From Chryseobacterium joostei (lineage in GTDB: Bacteria; Bacteroidota; Bacteroidia; Flavobacteriales; Weeksellaceae): a DNA stretch of 64,000 bases. The stretch's first letter is position 1. The number at the start of each line of letters is the position of its first letter. The stretch is from positions 4,464,001-4,528,000 of the forward strand of contig NZ_CP033926.1 in the NCBI RefSeq assembly GCF_003815775.1, read 5' to 3'. Position numbers and translations under genes: made by a program. Below the pieces are notes generated by a model, which worked only from the letters and a program-made list of their open reading frames with translations, searched no databases and had not been told where the DNA came from. Positions 53,831-62,232 of the stretch are shown in pieces.

Positions 53831-53856
53831 AAGAGGTGCAGATCTGCATCTCTTTT
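53831..53856. terminator. Bidirectional terminator-like hairpin
   Basis: AAGAGGTGCAGA (53831-53842) pairs with TCTGCATCTCTT (53843-53854) with one G-T pair, followed by a T run on the plus strand. It lies 15 bp after the stop of the convergent HD-domain gene. Confidence 0.75.
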
Positions 53857-53869
53857 TTATTTTCGAATA

Positions 53870-54490
53870 TTATAAAAGCCGAATTTCAGTTGAGATATTT
53901 TTCTTGGCCCGTACTTCATACTTTTCTTTAAAATAATCTGTTTTGAAGATACTGTTAAGCTCCAGAAAATGTTTTAATACTTTTTTTCTCCCGGGTTTGT
54001 AAAGAAGATCAGGATAGATAGAATACTCTTTTCTGATCATTTGGGTATAAGCTAAATAGCTTTCAAGGTCTTTCCCTAAAATAGAAAGGTCAGCATCCAA
54101 AAGGTAGTTAGTGTCCTCATCTTCCGATTTTTGATGAAATTTTGTAGCCAGAATTTGAGCAGAAATAACATTAATGAGATTATTGTTTAGATTAAGCTCA
54201 GCCAGCCTTGTTTCTGCAAGTAATGCACTTTTTTCCTCATTGGATTTTGAAGTCGCATTATAAACAATATCATGATAAAATACGGAAAAAGAAACAACTG
54301 TAAAATTTGAAATTTTGTCTTTTACAGCTTCAATTTCCTTAAACATATTTTCAAGATGAAGAAGATTGTGGTAGTGCCTTCCTTTTTCAGAATATCGTTT
54401 TTCAATCTCACTCCATAACGTATTGATTATATTATGGTTTTCAGAAAACGATAAACAAAGCTGTTCAAATTGCTCCTTTAGATTCATCAT
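53870..54490 (-). CDS. HD-domain metal-dependent phosphohydrolase-like protein
   Basis: The 206-residue protein has RHYHNLLHLENMFKEIE at about 37-53 and VSFSVFYHDIVY at about 66-77. These give the His and His-Asp metal ligands of an HD-domain family (COG4339-type predicted metal-dependent hydrolases). The rest is helical. It should be a cytoplasmic hydrolase of nucleotides or related phosphates; the substrate is unknown. It is downstream of the rhodanese gene in the same direction after a 24-bp gap, but a terminator-like stem overlaps that gap. Confidence 0.85.
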   Translation of the reverse strand: MMNLKEQFEQLCLSFSENHNIINTLWSEIEKRYSEKGRHYHNLLHLENMFKEIEAVKDKISNFTVVSFSVFYHDIVYNATSKSNEEKSALLAETRLAELNLNNNLINVISAQILATKFHQKSEDEDTNYLLDADLSILGKDLESYLAYTQMIRKEYSIYPDLLYKPGRKKVLKHFLELNSIFKTDYFKEKYEVRAKKNISTEIRLL

Positions 54491-54501
54491 GAAAAGATAT
54501 A

Positions 54502-54528
54502 AAAAAAGGAACTTTTAAAAAGTTCCTC
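54502..54528 (-). terminator. Terminator after the rhodanese gene
   Basis: GGAACTTTT (54508-54516) pairs with AAAAGTTCC (54518-54526), followed by a T run on the minus strand. The stem overlaps the last codons of the rhodanese gene. Confidence 0.75.
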
Positions 54529-54814
54529 TATTTGCTTCAAGAACAGCCTTTAGCTCAGCCCAGCCTCCGCCGTTATAACCGTCCTTTAGTCCTTTTGAAT
54601 TAAGATATTCTAATGCCTTTCCACTTCTGTTTCCACTTCTGCAGAATAGGATTACCGGCTTTTCAATAGACAGAATTTCGTCCTGTCTGTCCTCTACTTC
54701 ACCCAGGGGAATATTTTTAGCACCATCTATATTTCCGTCCATTTCAAGCTCCATTGGCTCACGAACGTCAATCAATTCATAGTTTCCAGATTGTATTACT
54801 TCTATTAAAGACAT
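54515..54814 (-). CDS. Single-domain rhodanese-like protein
   Basis: The 99-residue protein is a single rhodanese domain: YELIDVREPMELEMDGNIDGAKNIPLGEV and the active-site loop ILFCRSGNRSGKAL with catalytic Cys. It probably transfers sulfane sulfur or acts as a phosphatase-like sulfur carrier in the cytoplasm. No tandem partner domain is present. It is followed by the HD-domain gene in the same direction. Its start is the ATG before SLIEVIQSGNYE. Confidence 0.92.
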   Translation of the reverse strand: MSLIEVIQSGNYELIDVREPMELEMDGNIDGAKNIPLGEVEDRQDEILSIEKPVILFCRSGNRSGKALEYLNSKGLKDGYNGGGWAELKAVLEANRGTF

Positions 54815-54965
54815 AGTTGTTTATTTTGAACATTAAATTATAAACGAAATTACGTAATTTTTTTTTGAAAAAAATCTTAATTAAAACATAATTTTTTAGA
54901 AAGGACGCAGTATTAACGTTAAAGAAAGGATTTGAGAGCCAATTAGAAAATTGATAAAATAATCT

Positions 54966-54973
54966 TAATTTTG
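54966..54973 (+). promoter_or_regulatory. -7 promoter box of queG
   Basis: TAATTTTG, a perfect TAnnTTTG box, ends 4 bp before a GTG (54978) and 13 bp before an ATG (54987). Confidence 0.6.
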
Positions 54974-54977
54974 CAGT

Positions 54978-55931
54978 GTGAAATTTATGAATGCTGGTGC
55001 CGAAAAATATTCTCAACTCATCAAGTCCAAGGCAAAAAGTTTTGGGTTTCAGAGTTGCGGCATTTCCAAGGCTGATTTTTTGGAGGAAGATGCCCCACAC
55101 CTTGAAAGATGGCTGAAGAATAACTTCAATGGTGAAATGAAGTACATGGAAAATCATTTCGATAAAAGACTTGACCCAAGACTATTGGTGGAGGGTTCCA
55201 AATCTGTTATTTCACTTTCCTATAACTACTTTCCCGAAGAAAAAATCTCTATTCTGGAGAATTTTAAAATTTCAAAATATGCCTATGCAGAAGATTATCA
55301 TGAAGTAATCAAGGAAATACTACGCGACATGGTTGCCGAATTGCAGGAAGAGATAGGAGAATTCGGATTTAGGGTTTTTGTAGATTCAGCACCGATTATG
55401 GAGAGAAGCTGGGCAAGAAAATCAGGTATTGGATGGGTAGGGAAAAATGCCAATCTTATTACAAAGCAAAATGGATCTTTCTATTTCCTGGCTGAAATTA
55501 TCTGCGATCTGGAACTGATTCCCGATCATGAAACTACAGATCATTGTGGAACCTGTAGAAAGTGTATTGATGCCTGTCCTACAGATGCCATTGTTTCAGA
55601 AAAAATTATTGACGGAAGCCGTTGTATCTCCTATGCCACTATAGAATTGAAGAATGAGATTCCGGATCATTTTAAAGATAAAATGGAGGACTGGATGTTT
55701 GGCTGTGATATCTGTCAGGATGTATGCCCTTGGAACCGATTTTCAGCTCCTAATCAACAAAGCAGATTTAAGCCTAATGAAGCCTTAAAGAATTTCAAAA
55801 AAGGAGAATGGAAAGAACTTACTCAGGAAATTTTCTCTGAGATCTTCAAAAAATCACCTGTGAAAAGAACCAAATTTACTGGTTTAAAGAGAAATATTGA
55901 GTTTTTACAGAAGTCTTCAGATCCGGTTTAG
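54978..55931 (+). CDS. queG: Epoxyqueuosine reductase QueG
   Basis: The 317-residue enzyme has the QueG catalytic Asp136 in [10 protein letters not shown], the cobalamin-binding region around [13 protein letters not shown], and two [4Fe-4S] clusters: [11 protein letters not shown] (Cys190, 193, 196, 200) and Cys216 with CDICQDVC (243, 246, 250). It makes queuosine from epoxyqueuosine in tRNA. The start is either GTG at 54978, exactly 4 nt after the -7 box, or ATG at 54987 (MNAGAEKYS); both are kept open, and the GTG is reported here. The length suits the family either way. It stands alone. Confidence 0.95.
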   Translation: MKFMNAGAEKYSQLIKSKAKSFGFQSCGISKADFLEEDAPHLERWLKNNFNGEMKYMENHFDKRLDPRLLVEGSKSVISLSYNYFPEEKISILENFKISKYAYAEDYHEVIKEILRDMVAELQEEIGEFGFRVFVDSAPIMERSWARKSGIGWVGKNANLITKQNGSFYFLAEIICDLELIPDHETTDHCGTCRKCIDACPTDAIVSEKIIDGSRCISYATIELKNEIPDHFKDKMEDWMFGCDICQDVCPWNRFSAPNQQSRFKPNEALKNFKKGEWKELTQEIFSEIFKKSPVKRTKFTGLKRNIEFLQKSSDPV

Positions 55932-56284
55932 GCAAAACTTTTGGTGATAATCCCTTATCTGGAATTTTTCTGAGTTCCAAATTAAAGCTGACAATCGACC
56001 ATTCCTTATGTTTTTTACAGTAAGGAGGTTAAGATTTGATAGAATAAATTGCTTTAAAAGCCTTTCCTAAAAAGAAAAAATGACTTTCAGGAGATTAAGA
56101 TCTCACCGAAAATCAACGTTTTTTTTGTACTCTTTTTGGAGCAGTTTTTACTCTGACTTTAAATCTTTTTTGGGATTTGGTATTTTTACGCATATTTGTG
56201 AATATTTCGTAACTAAATATAGTCATTTTTCCGATTAAAACAAATACTTTTACGAAAAATCACATATTAAATTTTATTAAAAAC
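55932..56284. other. Intergenic region, 353 bp
   Basis: The spacer between queG and the DUF2459 gene is AT-rich. It has no convincing ORF and no strong terminator. A weak -7-like TACTTTTA lies about 30 bp before the ATG at 56285. Nothing else stands out. Confidence 0.4.
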
Positions 56285-56968
56285 ATGACTTTGAAAACCA
56301 TATTGATGTTTATCCTGAAAGTTTTGGGAATTATTCTTGGAATTGTAATTGTGTATGTTCTTCTGGGATTATTGATACCCTATATTCCGGTTTCAGCAAA
56401 GGATGACGGAGAAAAGAAAGATATTCCCATTTATATTTATACCAATGGGGTGCATACAGATATTGTGATGCCTGTAAAAAATGACCTGCAGGATTGGAGC
56501 CTTATGATTCCGTTTGCAGATACCAGATCAAAAAAAACAGATTATAATTACATTGGCATAGGATGGGGAGATAAAGGCTTTTATCTGGATACTCCAACGT
56601 GGGCAGACCTCAAATTTTCAACTGCTGTAAAGGCTGCATTTTGGATGAGTGATTCTGCAATGCATTCTACTTATTATTATACAATGAAAGAGGGTGATGA
56701 CTGCAAAATGATTATGATCAGCAGAAGCCAGTATAAAAATCTGATCAAATTTGTAGAAGATAAATTCGACAGAGATCAAAATGGAAAATTCATGCTGATT
56801 CCTACTAATGCTGTTTATGGAGATAGTGACGCGTTCTATGATGCTAAGGGAACCTATAGCTTCCTTTATACCTGTAACACATGGAGCAATAATGCTTTGA
56901 AAGCTGCAGGACAAAAAGCTGCGCTGTGGACGCCCTCTGATTTTGGAATTTTTCAGCATTATAAATAA
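56285..56968 (+). CDS. DUF2459 / TIGR02117 family membrane-anchored protein
   Basis: The 227-residue protein has one N-terminal membrane helix (about 6-32) followed by an extracytoplasmic domain. The family markers are IYIYTNGVHTDIVMPV, IGIGWGDKGFYLDTPTWADL and LYTCNTWSNNALKAAG. The conserved His, Cys and Asn suggest a papain-like (NlpC-like) catalytic site, but the activity is not established. It is followed 23 bp later by the SRPBCC gene, probably in one operon. Confidence 0.88.
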   Translation: MTLKTILMFILKVLGIILGIVIVYVLLGLLIPYIPVSAKDDGEKKDIPIYIYTNGVHTDIVMPVKNDLQDWSLMIPFADTRSKKTDYNYIGIGWGDKGFYLDTPTWADLKFSTAVKAAFWMSDSAMHSTYYYTMKEGDDCKMIMISRSQYKNLIKFVEDKFDRDQNGKFMLIPTNAVYGDSDAFYDAKGTYSFLYTCNTWSNNALKAAGQKAALWTPSDFGIFQHYK

Positions 56969-56991
56969 AAAAGATTTAAGGAAAACTATTT

Positions 56992-57444
56992 ATGAAGCAC
57001 AGGCTTTTTCGTGAACAACAGCTCAACTGCGATATAGAAACAGCATGGAAATTTTTTTCATCATCCAATAACCTTTCAGAAATTACCCCAAAGAATATGG
57101 GCTTTATTGTTCTTACCCAAATGGAGAATGATGAGATTTATGAGGGAATGCTTATTGACTACTATATCTCACCCCTGCTTGGGATTAAAATGAAATGGCA
57201 GACAGAAATTACCCATGTAGATTTTCAAAAAAGATTTATTGATTTCCAAAGAAAAGGACCGTATAAGTTATGGAACCATCATCATGAGTTTATTCCTAAT
57301 GAACATGGCGTTCTCATGAAAGATACCATTGATTATGAACTGCCAATGGGATTTTTAGGTGAAATAGCACATTCTTTATTCGTGAAAAAGAAACTGGAAT
57401 ACATCTTTGACTATCGTTTTCGGGTACTGAGCAGATTATTTTAA
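56992..57444 (+). CDS. SRPBCC (START-like) superfamily protein
   Basis: The 150-residue protein begins LFREQQLNCDIETAWKFFSSSNNLSEIT. Later it has WQTEITHVDFQKRFIDFQRKGPYKLWNHHHEF, the typical strand-helix-strand of the SRPBCC helix-grip fold. Such proteins bind hydrophobic ligands; the ligand is unknown. It is cytoplasmic. It lies 23 bp after the DUF2459 gene in the same direction. Confidence 0.85.
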   Translation: MKHRLFREQQLNCDIETAWKFFSSSNNLSEITPKNMGFIVLTQMENDEIYEGMLIDYYISPLLGIKMKWQTEITHVDFQKRFIDFQRKGPYKLWNHHHEFIPNEHGVLMKDTIDYELPMGFLGEIAHSLFVKKKLEYIFDYRFRVLSRLF

Positions 57445-57547
57445 CACGACGAGAGAACCGTCAAATACTGTGTAACTTTTGTGGTTTAATCCACATTGTT
57501 TAAGTTTTTTTAACATTTTAAACACAGGAATTCCATTAAAAAATCCC

Positions 57548-57555
57548 TACTTTTG
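57548..57555 (+). promoter_or_regulatory. -7 promoter box of the efflux operon
   Basis: TACTTTTG matches TAnnTTTG and lies 45 bp before the ATG of the small protein gene at 57601. Just upstream, at 57467-57500, are a GTGGTTTAATCCAC hairpin and the ACTTTTGTGGTTT word shared with the 151-bp repeat. Confidence 0.55.
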
Positions 57556-57600
57556 CAGAACTATCGTTTTTACTAAAAAACTAATTGTGTTCTGATTGAC

Positions 57601-57933
57601 ATGGCAGGTCTGAGGTCATTTATCTACTTCTATATTATATTGGTTTTTACCCTTTTCAATTCGAATTGGGTAGAAAATTCATTGCAGAATATTCCTCATC
57701 TACCGCATGTAAGTAATATCCATTTGCTGGATATCTACGAAGAAGCAGATATGAACACGCATGCATTGCCTGCTGCTTCCAAAATTGTAAAACACTCTCC
57801 CCGTAAGGATGATCAGGCAGTTGGTGATTTTTCGGCCATTCTGAAAATTGCTCCAAAAATTACACTCCCTAATATTGCGGTTTCTATTATCTGTGGAGTA
57901 AAATCCTTTCTCCATCTCCTCCAGTTGTACTAG
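57601..57933 (+). CDS. Small protein leading the RND efflux operon, unknown
   Basis: The 110-residue product begins with a hydrophobic segment (FIYFYIILVFTLFNSNWVE) that could be a signal or anchor, followed by a polar, His-containing stretch and a hydrophobic C-terminus (ITLPNIAVSIICGVKSFLHLL). I do not recognise it. It has its own promoter box at a sensible distance and precedes the adaptor gene by 59 bp in the same direction, so I treat it as a real gene and possible regulator or accessory of the efflux system. Coding evidence is moderate. Confidence 0.55.
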   Translation: MAGLRSFIYFYIILVFTLFNSNWVENSLQNIPHLPHVSNIHLLDIYEEADMNTHALPAASKIVKHSPRKDDQAVGDFSAILKIAPKITLPNIAVSIICGVKSFLHLLQLY

Positions 57934-57992
57934 TTTAAGGTATTGAATTTCAATTTATTTTAACGAAGATTTTATAACCTAAACATTTAAGA

Positions 57993-59081
57993 ATGTATTT
58001 TAAAAACGTAATAATTTGCAGTTTTGCAATATTATTCGCTGTGTCATGCAGTAAAGACAAGAAAAAAAACAACGAGAAAGAAAAAGAAGTTCCCGTTCTG
58101 GAAATCAAGGAAAAAGATACCTTAGTAAGCAACCAGTTTGTAACGGATATCCAGGCCAAGAAAAACGTAGAAATGCGTTCAAGAATTGGAGGAATTATAC
58201 AGCATATTTATGTAAATGAGGGGCAATTTGTACATCAGGGACAGCCTTTATTTAAGATTAATGATGCTGAATTGCAGATGGAACTTTTGAAAGCAAATGC
58301 CAGCTTAAAACAGGCCGAAGCAGATGTTCGCATTGTAGAAGTGGAACTGAAGCAGATTCAAAGCTTACATGCTAAAAAGTTTGTAGCCAATAATGAATTG
58401 GAAATGGTAAAAGCCAAGCTTTCATCAGCGAAAGCTAAACATGCCTTTGCGGATGCTGAAAAAAGAACTGTACTTCAAAAAATAAACTTTACCAAGATCA
58501 CAGCACCTTTTGACGGAGTTATTGACGTTATTCCTCTTAAAGACGGAAGTTTGGTAGAAAATGGAACGCTATTAACAACGCTATCCCAGCTTAATGAGGT
58601 TTACGCCTACTTTTCAATTCCGGAAAACCTGTACTTTGAGCTTTTAGCCAATGATAAGATTGGAAGTCACCAAAAAATTGAACTTACCTTGCCCAATGGC
58701 GTTAATTATCAGTTTAACGGAGCTTTAAAGACGGCTGAGGGAGAAATCGACAGAACTACAGGTTCCATTCGATATAAAGTACTTTTCCCGAACCCTGACC
58801 GCTTGATTAAGCACGGTACTTCCGGAAAATTGATTATTTCAGAAAATCAGGATAATGCCATTCTTATTCCGCAAAAATCTACTTTCTCTATTCAGGATAA
58901 AACCTATGTTTTTGTAGTAGATAAGCAGAATAAAGTGAAAATGACCAACATCAGGATCGGAGCTACGTTAAGAGATTCCTATATGGTGGAAAGTGGTCTT
59001 AAAAGAGGTGATTTAATCATTTATGAAGGGACTCAGTCTTTAAAGGATGGAGATATTATCAAAATCAAAAAGAAGTATTAA
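57993..59081 (+). CDS. RND efflux periplasmic adaptor lipoprotein
   Basis: The 362-residue protein has a lipoprotein signal ending in AVSC (Cys17). A barrel-sandwich and hairpin region follows (GGIIQHIYVNEGQFVHQGQPLFKIND, then a long coiled-coil hairpin, then KITAPFDGVIDVIPLKDGSLV), then a beta-barrel and membrane-proximal domain with SIRYKVLFPNP and ILIPQKSTF. It links the inner-membrane RND pump to an outer-membrane channel. It is the second gene of the efflux operon, followed by the permease 28 bp later. Confidence 0.94.
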   Translation: MYFKNVIICSFAILFAVSCSKDKKKNNEKEKEVPVLEIKEKDTLVSNQFVTDIQAKKNVEMRSRIGGIIQHIYVNEGQFVHQGQPLFKINDAELQMELLKANASLKQAEADVRIVEVELKQIQSLHAKKFVANNELEMVKAKLSSAKAKHAFADAEKRTVLQKINFTKITAPFDGVIDVIPLKDGSLVENGTLLTTLSQLNEVYAYFSIPENLYFELLANDKIGSHQKIELTLPNGVNYQFNGALKTAEGEIDRTTGSIRYKVLFPNPDRLIKHGTSGKLIISENQDNAILIPQKSTFSIQDKTYVFVVDKQNKVKMTNIRIGATLRDSYMVESGLKRGDLIIYEGTQSLKDGDIIKIKKKY

Positions 59082-59109
59082 CCTTTCATAATCTTTAAAT
59101 CAATTTACT

Positions 59110-62100
59110 ATGGTAGAAATGTTTATAAGACGAAAGGTTCTTTCGTTGGTTATTTCCATATTATTTGTACTACTGGGAATCATGGCACTTTTAAAGATGC
59201 CGATTACACAATTCCCGGATATTGTACCCCCTTCAGTAACGGTAACGGCAAAATATACAGGAGCAAATGCCGAAGTATCAGCGAATGCCGTTGCACTTCC
59301 ATTGGAGCGTGCCATCAACGGAGTTCCGGGAATGACGTATATGTCGACGGTAACTTCTAATGACGGGCTTACCTTAATTCAGGTTTTCTTTGAAGTAGGA
59401 ACAGATCCTGATGTAGCAGCCGTAAACGTTCAGAACAGGGTAACAACCATCCTTGATGAACTTCCTGAAGAAGTAATCCGTGCAGGGGTAACCACTGAAA
59501 AAGAGGTGAACAGTATGCTGATGTATCTTAATATCACGAGTACAGATCCGAGTCAGGATGAGCAGTTCATCTACAATTTTACCGATATCAACGTTCTTCA
59601 GGAATTAAAGCGTATTGATGGAGTAGGACGTGCAGAGATTATGGGGCAGAAAGAATACTCCATGAGGATATGGCTTGATCCGCAGAAGATGGCGGCATAT
59701 AGTATTTCGGCTGATGAAGTAATTGCTTCATTACAAAAGCAGAATATTTCAGCAGCTCCCGGAAAGGTGGGTGAAACATCAGGAAAAACTTCCAGTCAGC
59801 TTCAGTATGTAATCAAATATAAAGGGAAATTCTTTGAGCCTAAGCAATACGAGGAAGTTCCGATCAGATCTGATGTAGACGGAACCATTCTAAAGCTTAA
59901 GGATATTGCCAAGGTAGAATTCGGGGCAATGAACTATGGGATGGTTTCCAAAACAGACGGAAGACCTTCAGCATCTATTATGATGAAGCAGCGTCCGGGG
60001 TCCAATGCCTCTGAAGTTATTGAGAGTGTAAAGGCAAAGATGGAAGAGCTAAAAGGTACTTCTTTCCCACCGGGAATGGAGTATAATATGGCCTATGATG
60101 TTTCCAGATTTCTTGATGCTTCCATTAGTGCGGTATTAACGACTCTTATTGAAGCCTTTATCTTGGTAGGAATTGTAGTGTTTATATTCCTTCAGGATTG
60201 GAGATCTACGTTAATTCCTGTATTGGCAGTTCCGGTTGCATTGGTGGGAACATTTGCTTTCATGAATATGCTTGATTTCTCGGTAAACTTATTGACCTTG
60301 TTTGCCTTGGTTCTTGCCATCGGAATTGTGGTGGATAATGCAATCGTCGTCGTCGAGGCAGTTCACGTAAAAATGGAAGAAGGGATGAACGCGATGGATG
60401 CCACTATTAATGCAACAAAAGAAATTGCAGGGGCAGTAGTAGCAATTACCATTGTTATGTCTGCTGTATTTATTCCTGTGGCATTCCTTGATGGTCCGGT
60501 AGGAGTATTTTATCGCCAGTTTTCATTAACGTTAGCGATCAGTATTGTCATCTCAGGAGTGAATGCATTAACGCTTACTCCGGCGCTTTGTGCTATTATT
60601 TTAAAACCTCACAATCATCATAAAAAGAAGACCATTGTAGACCGATTCTTCCAAAGCTTTAATACAGGTTTTGATAGATTAACAAACGGTTATGTCGGAA
60701 TTCTATCCAAGTTTGCTACAAGAACTACAGTCACATTTGGTATTCTATTTTTATTTGTCGGATTAACTTTTGTGACCAGTAAATTCCTGCCAACAGGATT
60801 TATTCCCATGGAAGATCAGGGAATGGTGTATGTGAGTGTTACCACACCACAGGGAGCAACCGTGGAAAGAACAGAAAAAGTATTGGATGAAGTAACAGTC
60901 ATTGCCAAGAAAATAAAAGGCGTAGAAAACGTAACGACACTTGCGGGATACAGTATTGTAACAGAAATTGCAGGTTCATCCTATGGAATGGCGATGATTA
61001 ACCTTAAAGACTGGAAAGAAAGATCCATTTCAGTGAATGACTTGATCACAGAACTTTCAGAAAAAACAAAAGGGATAGCAGATGCGCAGATTGAAATCTT
61101 TGCTCCGCCCACCGTTCCCGGATTCGGAAATACCAGTGGTTTTGAATTGCGTTTGCTAGACAGAACCGGAGGAACTATCGAAAATACAGATAAGATCACC
61201 AAGGATTTTGTGAAGAAGCTGAATGAAGCTCCTGAATTACAGAACAGTTTTACCAGTTTTGATGCTACATTCCCGCAATATATGATTAATGTAGATTATG
61301 ATATGGCCGCGAAAAAAGGAATTTCAGTAGACAATGCCATGTCCACCCTGCAAACGATGCTTGGTTCTTACTATGCAACCAACTTTATCCGTTTCAGTCA
61401 GATGTATAAAGTAATGGTTCAGGCAAGTCCTGAGCACAGAGATACCCCTGAAAGTATCCTGAATTTATATCTGAAAAATGATAAAGGTGAAATGGTTCCG
61501 TTTTCAACATTTATTACCATTGAAAAAGTATACGGACCTGAAGTATTAACGAGGTATAACATGTATATGTCTGCCATGATCAATGGTGAGCCGGCAGATG
61601 GTTTCAGCTCCGGTGATGCCATTGCAGCCGTAGATCGTATTGCTAAAGAAACCCTGCCAAGAGGTTTTGATATTGAATGGTCCGGTATGACAAGGGAAGA
61701 AATCTTATCAGGAAACCAAACCATTTACATATTCCTGATCTGTCTGTTGTTTGTATATCTTTTATTGGCGGCTCAATATGAAAGCTTCCTACTTCCATTG
61801 CCTGTATTGTTAAGTCTTCCAACAGGAATTTTCGGTTCCTATATCGCATTGGTATTGGCGGGACTGGATAATAATATTTATGCACAGGTGGCTCTGGTCA
61901 TGCTGATCGGACTTTTAGCGAAAAATGCCATCCTGATTGTAGAATTTGCTGTTGCCAGAAACAAGCAGGGATTTGATATTATTCCGGCAGCAATTGAAGG
62001 AGCAAGACAACGTCTGAGACCTATTTTGATGACTTCTTTTGCCTTTGTGGCAGGACTTATTCCACTCTGTATTGCATCAGGAGCAGGAGCTATTGGAAAC

Positions 62101-62232
62101 CGTTCCATTGGTACAGCAGCAGCGGGAGGAATGTTAATCGGAACAATCTTCGGATTGGTAGTGATTCCTGGGCTGTATATATTCTTTGCAAAACTTGAAA
62201 ATAAGAAGAAAGATGAAAAGATTAAATCATAG
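59110..62232 (+). CDS. RND multidrug efflux permease (HAE1 family)
   Basis: The 1040-residue protein has 12 membrane helices and two large periplasmic loops. It starts MVEMFIRRKVLSLVISILFVLLG and has the HAE1 markers LPITQFPDIVPP-like KMPITQFPDIVPPSV, AIGIVVDNAIVVVEAV with the helix-4 proton-relay Asp pair, and ASGAGAIGNRSIGTA in helix 11. It exports drugs, dyes or detergents by proton antiport. It is the core of the operon with adaptor and outer-membrane factor; the ends overlap with the next gene by 20 bp. Confidence 0.96.
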   Translation: MVEMFIRRKVLSLVISILFVLLGIMALLKMPITQFPDIVPPSVTVTAKYTGANAEVSANAVALPLERAINGVPGMTYMSTVTSNDGLTLIQVFFEVGTDPDVAAVNVQNRVTTILDELPEEVIRAGVTTEKEVNSMLMYLNITSTDPSQDEQFIYNFTDINVLQELKRIDGVGRAEIMGQKEYSMRIWLDPQKMAAYSISADEVIASLQKQNISAAPGKVGETSGKTSSQLQYVIKYKGKFFEPKQYEEVPIRSDVDGTILKLKDIAKVEFGAMNYGMVSKTDGRPSASIMMKQRPGSNASEVIESVKAKMEELKGTSFPPGMEYNMAYDVSRFLDASISAVLTTLIEAFILVGIVVFIFLQDWRSTLIPVLAVPVALVGTFAFMNMLDFSVNLLTLFALVLAIGIVVDNAIVVVEAVHVKMEEGMNAMDATINATKEIAGAVVAITIVMSAVFIPVAFLDGPVGVFYRQFSLTLAISIVISGVNALTLTPALCAIILKPHNHHKKKTIVDRFFQSFNTGFDRLTNGYVGILSKFATRTTVTFGILFLFVGLTFVTSKFLPTGFIPMEDQGMVYVSVTTPQGATVERTEKVLDEVTVIAKKIKGVENVTTLAGYSIVTEIAGSSYGMAMINLKDWKERSISVNDLITELSEKTKGIADAQIEIFAPPTVPGFGNTSGFELRLLDRTGGTIENTDKITKDFVKKLNEAPELQNSFTSFDATFPQYMINVDYDMAAKKGISVDNAMSTLQTMLGSYYATNFIRFSQMYKVMVQASPEHRDTPESILNLYLKNDKGEMVPFSTFITIEKVYGPEVLTRYNMYMSAMINGEPADGFSSGDAIAAVDRIAKETLPRGFDIEWSGMTREEILSGNQTIYIFLICLLFVYLLLAAQYESFLLPLPVLLSLPTGIFGSYIALVLAGLDNNIYAQVALVMLIGLLAKNAILIVEFAVARNKQGFDIIPAAIEGARQRLRPILMTSFAFVAGLIPLCIASGAGAIGNRSIGTAAAGGMLIGTIFGLVVIPGLYIFFAKLENKKKDEKIKS

